A DNA stretch of 64,000 nucleotides. It comes from Bog-793 sp963803025. Its GTDB lineage: Bacteria; Actinomycetota; Acidimicrobiia; Acidimicrobiales; Bog-793. A model generated the notes under the pieces. It was not told the DNA's origin. It ran no database searches and saw nothing but the letters and a program-made list of their open reading frames with translations. Shown piece by piece: positions 1-8,344 of this stretch. Every line of letters begins with the position of its first letter. The first letter of the stretch is position 1. A program made the position numbers and the translations under genes. The stretch lies in assembly GCA_963803025.1 (NCBI GenBank), contig CAWDKZ010000013.1, forward strand, positions 310,001 to 374,000, given 5' to 3'.

Positions 1-235
1 TGCCGTCGCCGTCGGGCGCGGTCCTGGCGAGCGGGGCGGACACCCGCACGGGCTCGCCGGAGCGGGGCGGGACGGGCGGCCAGAGTTCCTCGGTCGACTT
101 CGCGGCCGCCAGCCTGCGGTAGGACTGCCTGGCGAGCAGCCTGGGCACGAAACGTGCCGCGGCGAGGGCGACACCGCCGAAGATCCCGGCGATCACGCCG
201 ATGCGCACTGCCCGCCAGCCTCGTCGAGCCCTCAT
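1..235 (-). CDS. Membrane-anchored hypothetical protein (N-terminal part, cut by the window edge)
   Basis: Only the first 78 codons are inside the window; the gene continues beyond position 1. It starts at ATG 235 with an AGAGGA/GGAG purine stretch just upstream. The visible protein begins with a basic segment (MRARRGWRAVR), then a hydrophobic helix at about residues 11-30, then basic and Pro-rich sequence. This is an N-in membrane anchor or uncleaved signal. No catalytic domain is visible, so no function is assigned. It is divergent from the cyclic-di-GMP gene. Confidence 0.55.
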   Translation of the reverse strand, partial: MRARRGWRAVRIGVIAGIFGGVALAAARFVPRLLARQSYRRLAAAKSTEELWPPVPPRSGEPVRVSAPLARTAPDGDG

Positions 236-363
236 GCTCCGGATCTTCCTCTGGATGAATCGACCGACGGCGTCCGTTCGCCGCGGGTGGACCTGACCTG
301 CCGTCGGCCGCAGGCTAGCGGCAGTCGCACGCTGCGTGATCACCTGCGCGCCCATCGTGCTGT

Positions 364-393
364 TTCACGCGACCTAGATGTAGGTCGTAGAAT
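364..393 (+). promoter_or_regulatory. Putative sigma-A promoter whose spacer is an inverted repeat
   Basis: A -35-like TTCACG (364-369) and a -10-like TAGAAT (388-393) are separated by 18 bp. The spacer is exactly a perfect palindrome, CGACCTA-GATG-TAGGTCG (370-387). A dyad filling the spacer is typical of operators that block RNA polymerase, or of MerR-type control. Transcription would start near 400, only about 15 nt before the proposed start codon. The elements are seen; their function is inferred. Confidence 0.45.
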
Positions 394-414
394 CGAGCAG
401 GAAGGAGGGTCGTC

Positions 415-3400
415 ATCGCGGCAAGTGAGCGTCGGGACGCGCGTCCAATCCGGATCCTCGTCGTCGACCACGACCCGATCGATGTCGGAAATCTCGTTGC
501 CACCCTCCCGTTTGCCGTGGAGACGCTCGTCGCGAGTTCTACCTCCGACGCGCTGCGGCTCGGCAACCGGGGTGAGTTCGACCTCGTCGTCGTCGGTGTC
601 CCGCCGGGCGGCGGCGACGAGCTCTCCCTCCTCGCCGACGTCACCGTCGCTTTCCCCTCGAGCGCCGTCCTCGCCCTCGTCGAGAACCCGGATCCGGCGT
701 TCGTCGCCGACGTGCGCAGCCGAGGCGCCCAAGCGGTCCTGCAGCGGCGCAGCCTCACTTCGCCCGGGCTCGCCGCGGCGGTGAGGCGTCTCGTCGAAGC
801 GTCGGGTTCCCGGGACGAGGTCGCCGGGCGCGTCGCGCACGTGGAAGGGCTGCTCGCTGGCGTCGCCGAGGGGATTCTCGTGCAGTCGGCGACGGGGCGT
901 GTCGTGCTCGCCAACGACCGCGCGCTCGAGATGCTCCAGCTTCCCCGCGAGGTCCTCGTCTCTTCCGACCTCACCTCGGCAGGGATCGAAATCCGCTCGG
1001 CCGCGGGGAGGTTGCTGGCGAAGGACCAGCTCCCGGATGCCGTCGCGCGCCGGACCCGCGGCCCGGTGCCGCCCCTGCTCTTGCAGGTGCGGCGCGGTGA
1101 CGGGGAGTTCCGTTGGTTCGAGGTGACGACGTCGCCGCTCGGGCACGTCGACGAGGGCGTGCCGCGCGCGGTGGTTACGGCGTTGCGCGACGTGACCGAG
1201 ACGCAGGCGGCGCCCGAGACGATGGTGAGCGCCGAACGCCGGGAGCGGCTGTTGCTCGAGTACGCCGGCGAGGGCTACCTCCTGCTCGACGCGCAGGGCA
1301 TCGTCGCCGAGACGAGCCTGCTCGCCGGGCGCTTCTGGCCGCAGCAGCAGCTCGTCGGGCGGGACCTGCGCGAGCTCGTCGTGGAAGACGATCGCGCCGA
1401 TCTCTCGCTGTTCCTCGACGACGTCGTCGCCCGCCGGATCTCGCCGTTGCGCGCCGAGGCCAGGATCCTCGACGCGGGCGGCGGCATCCGCTGGATCGAG
1501 TTCACGTTCGCGAACCGCCTCGACGAGCCCTCGCTCATCGGGATCGTCGTCAATCTCCGTGACGTCACCGACCGCAAGTTCGCCGAGGAGTCGGCGACGC
1601 GGCTGTCGGCGATTCTTGAGTCGACAGAGGACGCCATTTTCTCCGAGACGCTCGACGGGGTCATCACGAGCTGGAACTCGGCCGCCGAAAGGCTCTACGG
1701 CTACACGGCCCGCGAGGCCGTCGGCGGGAGCTCCCTCGTGATCGTGCCGGCCGACCGGTTGAACGGCGTCCTCGACGTGCATTCCCGGGTGCTGCAGCGC
1801 AAGCGGGTCGATCTCGCCGAGACGATCCGGCGGCGCAAGGACGGGACGCCGGTGGAGGTCTCGCTCACGGTCACGCCGCTCATCGACTCCTCGGGGAGCC
1901 TCATCGGTTCGTCGACGACGTCACGCGCTCCGTCGACACGCCGTGACGCCACCGGGGTGCAACGGATCGAGGACCGTTTTCGGCTCGGGTTCGAACAAGG
2001 TGCGATCGGGATGGCGATGACCGACGGCTCCGACCGTCTTACGCTCGTCAACCCGGCGTTGTGCCGGTTGCTCGGGCGCGACGAGGAGGAGCTGCTCGGC
2101 CACCGGCTCGACGAGTTCCTGCACGCGGGGGACCTGGGAGCACGCCGGGGCCAGCCGGTGTCGGCCCCCGACGCGAGCCGTTACCAGGGTGAGCGACACT
2201 TCGTCCGTGCCGACGGGACGGTCGTGACGACCCTCGTCGCGGTTTCGGCGATCCATGGCGATGACGGCGTGACCCACCACTTCTGCCAGGTGCAGGACGT
2301 CACCGGCTGGAAAAGGAGCGAGGAAGCCCTCGGGCACCAGGCGCGGCGCGACCCGCTGACGGGACTCGCCAACCGGGAGATGCTGTCGGCCCGGCTCGAC
2401 CTCGTCATCGACCGCAACCGGCGCGACGAGGGCCTCAGTGCGATCCTCGCCATCGACCTCGACCGCTTCAAGGTGGTGAACGACGGACTCGGCCATGCCG
2501 CGGGCGACCGGCTGCTCATCGAGGCCGCCCGCCGGCTCACCGCGGGAAGCGGGTCCCTGGACCTCGTTGCCCGGATCGGAGGCGACGAGTTCGTCGTGCT
2601 CTGCGACCGGATCGCGGACGAAAGCGAAGCCGACGACGTTGCCGAGCATGCCGCCGGGCTGTTCGACAAGCCCTTTGTTGCCGACGGGCTGCCCGTGTAC
2701 CTCACCGTCTCCTGTGGTGTCGCCGTCATCGACGGTTCGGTGACGGTCGAGGAGGCCCTGCGGTCGGTGGACGCGGCGCTGCACCGCGCCAAGGACCGCG
2801 GCCGCGATCACGTCGAACGCTTCAACGACGAGCTACGCGAAGAGGTGGCGCGCCGCTTCGACCTCGAACGCGAGATCCGTTTTGCGCTCGAGCGCGACGA
2901 ACTCCACGTCTTCTACCAGCCGGTCCTCACCGTCGGCACCGCCCGGCTCGTCGGTGTCGAAGCGCTCGTGCGGTGGGAGCATCCCACGCGGGGCCTGCTC
3001 CGCCCGGACGAGTTCATCCCCGTTGCCGAGCAGAGCGGTCTTATCTCGGCGATCGGGACGTTCGTCCTCGAGAGCGCCTTGCGACAGATCGTCCGCTGGC
3101 GCAGGGATCTCCCCGGCTGCGAGAGCCTCTGGGTGTCGGTGAACATGTCGTCCCGCCAGCTGCTCATCACGAACCCGGTCACGATGTGCCTCTGGGCGCT
3201 CGCTGCCGCCGGCGCGCCCGCCGACGCGCTCCGGCTCGAGCTCACGGAGACCGCGGTGATGAGAGAGATCGACAAGTCGATCAGCCGACTCGAGGACCTG
3301 CGGGCGATCGGCATCAAGATCACGATCGACGACTTCGGAACCGGGCAGTCGTCACTCAGCTACCTCAACCGGCTGCCGGTCGGGTCGTTGAAGGTCGACC

Positions 3401-3648
3401 ACTCGTTCGTCGACGCGATCGGATCAACCGACTCCGCCGCGATCGTCGAGACGATCGTCAACCTCGCGCGCACGTTGCACCTCGAGCTGTGTGCCGAAGG
3501 TGTGGAGAATCAGCGCCAGCGCGTCGCGCTGCATGAGCTCGGTTGCGAGTACGGCCAGGGATATCTGTGGTCGAAACCGCTCGGTGCCGCCGAGTTCGAG
3601 ACGTGGGTCAAGGAAACGTATGCCGCGGCCACGTTCTCGCCGTCTTGA
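415..3648 (+). CDS. Receiver-like/4xPAS/GGDEF/EAL cyclic-di-GMP turnover protein with probable AUC start
   Basis: The reading frame opens after a stop at 388. It codes a receiver-like domain (about residues 12-125), four PAS domains (about 142-245, 275-390, 398-510, 517-640), GGDEF (about 643-805, motif at 722-726) and EAL (about 830-1070, EAL at 849-851). The GGDEF motif is intact, but the usual RxxD inhibitory site is absent. EAL catalytic motifs are present (EALVRW, LELTE, DDFGTG, KVD, AEGVE), so phosphodiesterase activity is likely. In the receiver the usual phospho-Asp position reads VVVGVPP, so it is probably not phosphorylated. No ATG, GTG or TTG lies in frame before GTG 517, which would remove half the receiver. 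A perfect AAGGAGG (402-408) sits 6 nt before ATC 415, so ATC is proposed as the start. It is a soluble sensor; no membrane segment is visible. Confidence 0.88.
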   Translation: MAASERRDARPIRILVVDHDPIDVGNLVATLPFAVETLVASSTSDALRLGNRGEFDLVVVGVPPGGGDELSLLADVTVAFPSSAVLALVENPDPAFVADVRSRGAQAVLQRRSLTSPGLAAAVRRLVEASGSRDEVAGRVAHVEGLLAGVAEGILVQSATGRVVLANDRALEMLQLPREVLVSSDLTSAGIEIRSAAGRLLAKDQLPDAVARRTRGPVPPLLLQVRRGDGEFRWFEVTTSPLGHVDEGVPRAVVTALRDVTETQAAPETMVSAERRERLLLEYAGEGYLLLDAQGIVAETSLLAGRFWPQQQLVGRDLRELVVEDDRADLSLFLDDVVARRISPLRAEARILDAGGGIRWIEFTFANRLDEPSLIGIVVNLRDVTDRKFAEESATRLSAILESTEDAIFSETLDGVITSWNSAAERLYGYTAREAVGGSSLVIVPADRLNGVLDVHSRVLQRKRVDLAETIRRRKDGTPVEVSLTVTPLIDSSGSLIGSSTTSRAPSTRRDATGVQRIEDRFRLGFEQGAIGMAMTDGSDRLTLVNPALCRLLGRDEEELLGHRLDEFLHAGDLGARRGQPVSAPDASRYQGERHFVRADGTVVTTLVAVSAIHGDDGVTHHFCQVQDVTGWKRSEEALGHQARRDPLTGLANREMLSARLDLVIDRNRRDEGLSAILAIDLDRFKVVNDGLGHAAGDRLLIEAARRLTAGSGSLDLVARIGGDEFVVLCDRIADESEADDVAEHAAGLFDKPFVADGLPVYLTVSCGVAVIDGSVTVEEALRSVDAALHRAKDRGRDHVERFNDELREEVARRFDLEREIRFALERDELHVFYQPVLTVGTARLVGVEALVRWEHPTRGLLRPDEFIPVAEQSGLISAIGTFVLESALRQIVRWRRDLPGCESLWVSVNMSSRQLLITNPVTMCLWALAAAGAPADALRLELTETAVMREIDKSISRLEDLRAIGIKITIDDFGTGQSSLSYLNRLPVGSLKVDHSFVDAIGSTDSAAIVETIVNLARTLHLELCAEGVENQRQRVALHELGCEYGQGYLWSKPLGAAEFETWVKETYAAATFSPS

Positions 3649-3682
3649 CGGGACCAGCCGTGTGGAAGAGAATGAATCTGCC

Positions 3683-3718
3683 ATGCGAGTGCATTTGCAC
3701 GTGCTCCTTATTACCTGA
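3683..3718 (+). CDS. leuL: Leucine-operon leader peptide MRVHLHVLLIT
   Basis: An 11-codon ORF (MRVHLHVLLIT) ends just before two hairpins and the leuA gene. It is rich in branched-chain residues: three Leu, two Val and one Ile, with Leu-Leu-Ile near the stop. This is the expected design of a ribosome-stalling leader for attenuation of leuA. A competing 24-codon frame from ATG 3672 contains one Leu-Leu pair and runs into the first hairpin; it is considered less likely but is not excluded. The ribosome binding site is weak. Confidence 0.6.
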   Translation: MRVHLHVLLIT

Positions 3719-3719
3719 C

Positions 3720-3776
3720 GACGAGCGCACGTTCGCGCTCGTCTGACCTCCTGTGCCTTCGGCCAGGAGGTTTTTT
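3720..3776 (+). terminator. leuA transcription attenuator (two tandem hairpins, second with U-tract)
   Basis: The first hairpin is a perfect 9-bp stem (GACGAGCGC 3720-3728 with GCGCTCGTC 3735-3743). It is followed directly by ACCTCCT (3746-3752) pairing with AGGAGGT (3765-3771), then six Ts (3771-3776). The second hairpin is a textbook intrinsic terminator about 40 bp before leuA. With the leader peptide upstream, this reads as attenuation of leuA by charged branched-chain tRNA. It may also terminate the preceding gene. The alternative antiterminator pairing was not resolved by eye. Confidence 0.7.
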
Positions 3777-3816
3777 CTACCCAGGGTCCACATCTCGACC
3801 GCCGATAGGACAACTG

Positions 3817-5508
3817 ATGCCACCGCCACCAGCCAGCCCGAAGAGGATGCCCTTCGAGAAGTACCGTCCGTATCCGCTCGTGGAGCTTCCCGACCGGACG
3901 TGGCCGAACACGGTCGTGAAGAGCGCGCCCCGCTGGTGTTCGACCGACCTTCGTGACGGAAATCAAGCGCTCATCGACCCGATGGATCCGGCTCGCAAGC
4001 GGAAGATGTTCGACAAGCTCGTCTCGATGGGCTTCAAGGAGATCGAAGTCGGGTTCCCCTCGGCGTCACAGCTCGACTTCGACTTCGTACGCCAACTCAT
4101 CGAGGAGGACCTCGTCCCCGACGACGTGTGGATCCAGGTCATCGCCCAGTGCCGGGCGCCACTCATCGAGCGCACCTACGAGAGCCTGCGCGGCGCGCCC
4201 CGCGCCATCGTCCACCTCTACAACTCCACCTCGGTGTTGCAGCGCCGCGTCGTGTTCGAACTCGACAAGCCCGGCATCACCGCGATCGCGGTCGAGGCCG
4301 CGCGACTGTGTCGCCGTCTCGAGTCGACGCTCCCGGGTGCGAAGCTGCGCTACGGGTACACGCCGGAGTCATTCACCGGGACCGAGATCGACTACTCGCT
4401 CGAGATCTGCTCGGCAGTCATGGACGCGATGGAGCCGACGCGCGATGCACCGATCGTCCTCAACCTGCCCGCGACGGTGGAGATGTCCACCCCGAACGTC
4501 TTCGCCGACCTCATCGAGTACTTCGGCCGCGAGATCCCACGGCGCGAAGCCGTCATCCTCAGCATCCATCCCCACAACGATCGTGGCACGGCGGTCGCCG
4601 CGGCCGAGCTCGGCGTCATGGCCGGTGCCGAGCGGGTCGAAGGGTGCCTGTTCGGCAACGGCGAGAGGACAGGCAACGTCGACCTGATCACGCTCGCGAT
4701 GAACCTGTTCGCGCAGGGCGTCGACCCCGGCCTCGACATCACCGACATCGACGAGCTGCGACGCGTCGCGGAGTACTGCAACCGCATGCCGGTGCACCCG
4801 CGCCACCCTTATGGCGGCGACCTCGTCTACACCTCGTTCTCGGGATCCCACCAGGACGCGATCAAGAAGGGCATGGCCGCCCTCGACGACGACTACGAGC
4901 TCTGGGAGGTCCCCTACCTTCCCATCGACCCGCACCACGTCGGGCGCACCTACGACTCGGTGATCCGGGTGAACTCGCAGTCGGGCAAGGGAGGCGTCGC
5001 CTACATCATGGAGGCAGAGCACCAGATGGTCCTGCCCCGCCGCCTCCAGATCGAGTTCTCGCGGGCGATAAAGCGTGTGACCGAGGTCTCGGGGACCGAG
5101 ATCTCGTCCGAGAAGATCTGGGAGGTGTTCTCCGGGGAGTATCTGGCCGGGGGCCCCGTCGAGCTGACGAACATCGAGATGGCGACGAGCGGGGACCGCG
5201 ACAAGGTCACGGCCGATCTCGTCATCGACGGTCGTCGCGTCACCGTGACCGGCGAAGGCAGCGGCCCGATCTCGGCGTTCGTCGCCGCGGTGCGCGACGG
5301 GACGGGATTCGAGATCGACGTCCTCGACTACCACGAGCACGCGGTCACCTCGGGAGCGAACGCCAACGCGGTGGCTTACGTCGAGACCTCGGACGGCAAT
5401 GGCATCACGCGCTGGGGGGTCGGGATCGACAAGAACATCGCGACGGCGGGTATCAAGGCCGTCGTCTCGGCGATGAACGCGAGGAATCGCGCGACGACTC
5501 GGCCCTGA
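3817..5508 (+). CDS. leuA: 2-isopropylmalate synthase
   Basis: LeuA condenses acetyl-CoA with 2-oxoisovalerate in the first committed step of leucine synthesis. The 563-residue protein is the long actinobacterial form. It has an N-terminal extension, the STDLRDGNQALIDPM active-site signature, the metal-binding HPHND motif, and a C-terminal LeuA dimer/regulatory domain (about 430-560) that binds leucine for feedback inhibition. ATG 3817 has AGGA about 8 nt upstream. The gene lies behind a leader peptide and attenuator, and leuD, leuC, leuB and ilvE follow nearby. Family and function are clear. Confidence 0.97.
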   Translation: MPPPPASPKRMPFEKYRPYPLVELPDRTWPNTVVKSAPRWCSTDLRDGNQALIDPMDPARKRKMFDKLVSMGFKEIEVGFPSASQLDFDFVRQLIEEDLVPDDVWIQVIAQCRAPLIERTYESLRGAPRAIVHLYNSTSVLQRRVVFELDKPGITAIAVEAARLCRRLESTLPGAKLRYGYTPESFTGTEIDYSLEICSAVMDAMEPTRDAPIVLNLPATVEMSTPNVFADLIEYFGREIPRREAVILSIHPHNDRGTAVAAAELGVMAGAERVEGCLFGNGERTGNVDLITLAMNLFAQGVDPGLDITDIDELRRVAEYCNRMPVHPRHPYGGDLVYTSFSGSHQDAIKKGMAALDDDYELWEVPYLPIDPHHVGRTYDSVIRVNSQSGKGGVAYIMEAEHQMVLPRRLQIEFSRAIKRVTEVSGTEISSEKIWEVFSGEYLAGGPVELTNIEMATSGDRDKVTADLVIDGRRVTVTGEGSGPISAFVAAVRDGTGFEIDVLDYHEHAVTSGANANAVAYVETSDGNGITRWGVGIDKNIATAGIKAVVSAMNARNRATTRP

Positions 5509-5565
5509 ATCCCGTTGAGCCAGCGCCTGTCCGGGGTGTGACGTCGATCTGCCCCGAGGCTGTCG

Positions 5566-6162
5566 CTAGGTCCTCGCGCTTGGCAGCCAGGTCGCCCGGT
5601 GCTGTTCGTAGCTCTCGATCTCAGCGGCGTGGCCGAGCGTGAGGGCGATGTCGTCGAGCCCACCGAGAAGGCGCTCGCGGGCCGCGTCGTCGATCGCGAA
5701 GGAAGCGGAGATGCCGGCGGCCGGCGCCTCGATGAGGCGCCTCTCGACGTCGACGGTGAGTTCGATCGCCGGGTCGTCGAGGACCGCGCCGAGAAGTTGC
5801 CGTCCGACCTCGGGAGCCACCTCGGCCGGGACGAGGCCAGAGCGCGTCGAGTTGTTCTTGAAGATGTCGGCGATGCGGGGGCTGACGACGACCCGGAATC
5901 CGTAGTCGACGAGTGCCCAGACGGCGTGCTCCCGGGAAGAACCGATGCCGAAGCCGTCGCCGGCGATGAGGATCACGGCGCCGGCGTACTCCGGCCGGTT
6001 GAGGACGAACCCCGGGTCGGCGCGCCACTCGGAGAAGAGCCCTGCGCCGTAACCGGTGCGCTCGATGCGCTTCAGCCATTCACTCGGGATGATCTGGTCG
6101 GTGTCGACGTTGGAGCGGTCGAGCGGCACCGCCCTTCCCGTGACGACCCGTACAGGTTCCAT
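5566..6162 (-). CDS. leuD: 3-isopropylmalate dehydratase small subunit
   Basis: This is the swivelling small subunit of isopropylmalate isomerase, working with LeuC in the second leucine step. The 198 residues match the family length. N-terminal motifs are DRSNVDTDQIIPSEW and later the substrate-loop FGIGSSREHAVWAL. It lies 32 bp downstream of leuC in the same direction and is convergent with leuA, with a 57-bp gap that shows no clear terminator. It is probably cotranscribed greA-leuC-leuD. Confidence 0.96.
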   Translation of the reverse strand: MEPVRVVTGRAVPLDRSNVDTDQIIPSEWLKRIERTGYGAGLFSEWRADPGFVLNRPEYAGAVILIAGDGFGIGSSREHAVWALVDYGFRVVVSPRIADIFKNNSTRSGLVPAEVAPEVGRQLLGAVLDDPAIELTVDVERRLIEAPAAGISASFAIDDAARERLLGGLDDIALTLGHAAEIESYEQHRATWLPSART

Positions 6163-6194
6163 CTGCTCGTGCCTACCGATCCCGCGTCACGCGG

Positions 6195-7604
6195 TCATTG
6201 GAGTGCGTCGGGCGTCGTGAGGTGACCGGCGATCGCGGTCGCGGCGGCGACGGCCGGCGAGACGAGGTGCGTCCGGCCTCCGGGGCCCTGCCGACCTTCG
6301 AAGTTCCGATTGGAGGTCGACGCGCACCGCTCGCCGGACCCGAGCTGGTCAGGGTTCATGCCCAGGCACATCGAGCACCCCGGCTCCCGCCACTCGAATC
6401 CGGCGGCAAGGAAGATGCGGTCGATCCCTTCGGCTTCCGCCTGGGCCTTCACCCGGTGCGAACCGGGCACGACCAGGGCGCGCAGGCCCGGCTTCACATG
6501 GCGCCCGCCGACGACGTGGGCTGCGGCGCGGAGGTCCTCGATGCGCGAGTTCGTGCACGAACCGATGAACACCGTGTCGACGGAGATGTCCGTCATCTGG
6601 GTGCCAGGTTCGAGTCCCATGTAGGCGAGCGCCCGGAGAGCCGATTCGCGAACGACCGGATCGCTGAACGAATCCGGATCGGGCACGGCGTCGTCGATCG
6701 CGACGACCTGCGCGGGGTTCGTCCCCCAGGTGACACTGGGGCGTATCGCGGCGCCGTCGATCCGCACGACGGTGTCGAAGTGCGCCCCTTCGTCGGTCGC
6801 GAGTCGGCGCCAGGCGTCGAGCGCCTTCTCCCACCCTGCCCCCGCTGGTGCGTGGGCGCGCCCCTCGACGTAGTCGAAGGTCGTGTCATCGGGAGCGACC
6901 ATGCCGGCGCGCGCGCCGGCTTCGATCGACATGTTGCAAACGGTCATGCGAGCCTCCATCGAGAGCGCACGGATGACACTGCCTCGGTACTCGATGAGGT
7001 GGCCGACGCCACCGGCCGTGCCGATCGTTCGGATCACCGACAGGGCGACGTCCTTTGCGGTCACGCCGTCGGCGAGCTCGCCGTCGATGACGACCGCCAT
7101 CGTCTTCGGCCGCTTCTGCGGCAGCGTCTGGGTGGCGAGCACGTGTTCGACCTCGGAGGTCCCGATCCCAAAGGCGAGCGCGCCAAACGCACCGTGCGTC
7201 GCGGTGTGGCTGTCACCGCACACGACGGTCATTCCCGGCAGCGTCAACCCCAGCTCCGGGCCGATGATGTGCTCGATGCCCTGGTTGATGTCGCCCATCG
7301 GGAAAAAGGGGACGCCGAACTGGGCGCAGTTGCGCGCGAGCGCTTCGAGCTGGCGCCGGGAAACCGGATCGGCGATCAGCCCGTGGACCTCGGTCGTCGG
7401 GACGTTGTGGTCGGCGGTCGCGACGGTGAGATCCGGCCGGCGGACGCCACGGCCCGCGAGCCGCAGTCCCTCGAAGGCCTGGGGGGAGGTGACGTCGTTC
7501 ACGAGGTGGAGGTCGATGTAGAGCAGGTCCGGCTCGGAACCGCTCCTGCCGAGGTGCACGACGTGGTCGTCCCAGAGCTTCTCGGCGAGCGTTTGGCGTG
7601 CCAT
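6195..7604 (-). CDS. leuC: 3-isopropylmalate dehydratase large subunit
   Basis: An aconitase-family [4Fe-4S] enzyme converting 2- to 3-isopropylmalate together with LeuD. The cluster ligands are visible in FIGSCTNSR and in GCSMCLGMNPD near the C terminus. VCGDSHTATHGAFGALAFGIG is split across the usual substrate loop. At 469 residues it is the normal length for the bacterial enzyme. It begins 7 bp after the greA stop codon, so the two are almost certainly one transcript, an unusual coupling of an elongation factor with leucine genes. Confidence 0.97.
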   Translation of the reverse strand: MARQTLAEKLWDDHVVHLGRSGSEPDLLYIDLHLVNDVTSPQAFEGLRLAGRGVRRPDLTVATADHNVPTTEVHGLIADPVSRRQLEALARNCAQFGVPFFPMGDINQGIEHIIGPELGLTLPGMTVVCGDSHTATHGAFGALAFGIGTSEVEHVLATQTLPQKRPKTMAVVIDGELADGVTAKDVALSVIRTIGTAGGVGHLIEYRGSVIRALSMEARMTVCNMSIEAGARAGMVAPDDTTFDYVEGRAHAPAGAGWEKALDAWRRLATDEGAHFDTVVRIDGAAIRPSVTWGTNPAQVVAIDDAVPDPDSFSDPVVRESALRALAYMGLEPGTQMTDISVDTVFIGSCTNSRIEDLRAAAHVVGGRHVKPGLRALVVPGSHRVKAQAEAEGIDRIFLAAGFEWREPGCSMCLGMNPDQLGSGERCASTSNRNFEGRQGPGGRTHLVSPAVAAATAIAGHLTTPDALQ

Positions 7605-7611
7605 CTGTCAC

Positions 7612-8076
7612 TCAGTCAACCGTGACGATCTCGACCTCGAGCCGACCGTTCGGTGCCTCGTACGCAACGTTGTCGCCAGCGCGATGTCCGAGGAGGGCTT
7701 GTCCGAGGGGGGATCCCACCGAGATCACGGCGACGTCATCACGGCGCTCTTCGATGGAGCCGACGAGGAAGCGCTCGACGTCGTCGTCCTCTCCGTAACG
7801 GATCCCAACGATCGAGCCAGCGCCGATGCCGTCGGCCGCCGAAGGCGATCCCACGATGACGGCTGTGCTCAGCATCTCCTGGAGCTGCCGGATCCGCGAC
7901 TCCATCTTTCCTTGAGCGTCCTTGGCCGCGTGGTAGTCGCCGTTCTCCGACAGGTCGCCGAGCGCCCGCGCCGCCTCGATGGCCCGGGCGATCTCGATCC
8001 GGCCCCGCGTCTTCAGGTCCTCGAGCTCCTCGACGAGCCGAGCGTGCGTTTCCGGCGACAGCTGGGTCTCGCTCAC
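7612..8076 (-). CDS. greA: Transcription elongation factor GreA
   Basis: GreA rescues backtracked RNA polymerase by stimulating transcript cleavage. The 154 residues show an N-terminal coiled coil (about 10-75) with the acidic tip in GDLSENGDYHAAKD, then the FKBP-like C-terminal domain (about 80-154). The start is GTG 8076. There is no Shine-Dalgarno sequence; instead a TATCCT box ends 7 nt upstream, indicating a leaderless mRNA. It heads the greA-leuC-leuD cluster. Confidence 0.96.
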   Translation of the reverse strand: MSETQLSPETHARLVEELEDLKTRGRIEIARAIEAARALGDLSENGDYHAAKDAQGKMESRIRQLQEMLSTAVIVGSPSAADGIGAGSIVGIRYGEDDDVERFLVGSIEERRDDVAVISVGSPLGQALLGHRAGDNVAYEAPNGRLEVEIVTVD

Positions 8077-8083
8077 TGATGCG

Positions 8084-8089
8084 AGGATA
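8084..8089 (-). promoter_or_regulatory. -10 box TATCCT of greA; leaderless start
   Basis: Read on the minus strand, TATCCT is followed by 7 nt and then the GTG of greA, so transcription would start at or next to the start codon. The same GGTATCCTCG decamer precedes glyS. No convincing -35 was seen. Confidence 0.5.
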
Positions 8090-8155
8090 CCGGGTCGAGT
8101 AACTGCGTCTGGACAGCAAGGGGGGCGGGGCGCACGGGGCGGTGGAAGTCGCAGA

Positions 8156-8184
8156 TTGACGGTTCGCGAGTGGCCCGTCAGACT
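8156..8184 (+). promoter_or_regulatory. Possible leuB promoter
   Basis: TTGACG (8156-8161) and CAGACT (8179-8184) are 17 bp apart in the 268-bp region between greA and leuB. The -35 is good and the -10 is poor. No gene is supported in this gap. Confidence 0.3.
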
Positions 8185-8344
8185 TGTCCTTTATGGCGAT
8201 CGGGCCGCGGGCCGACGTCATCTACGGGGGTGCCCGACCCGAGTGCGCCTACTTGTCCATTCCGTGGACGGCGTCGCCATCGGTGATCGCTCGTCGGGCG
8301 ATCCTCCCCAGGCGTTCGGGTCGGGCGATCGGAGTCGAGAGGCG

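Noticed and set aside
287..784. Open frame overlapping the start of the cyclic-di-GMP gene
   Set aside because: Ser/Arg-rich shadow of the real frame; no ribosome binding site and no family.
3672..3746. 24-codon alternative leader ORF before leuA
   Set aside because: It runs into the first hairpin and has fewer branched-chain codons than the 11-codon frame; kept only as an alternative.
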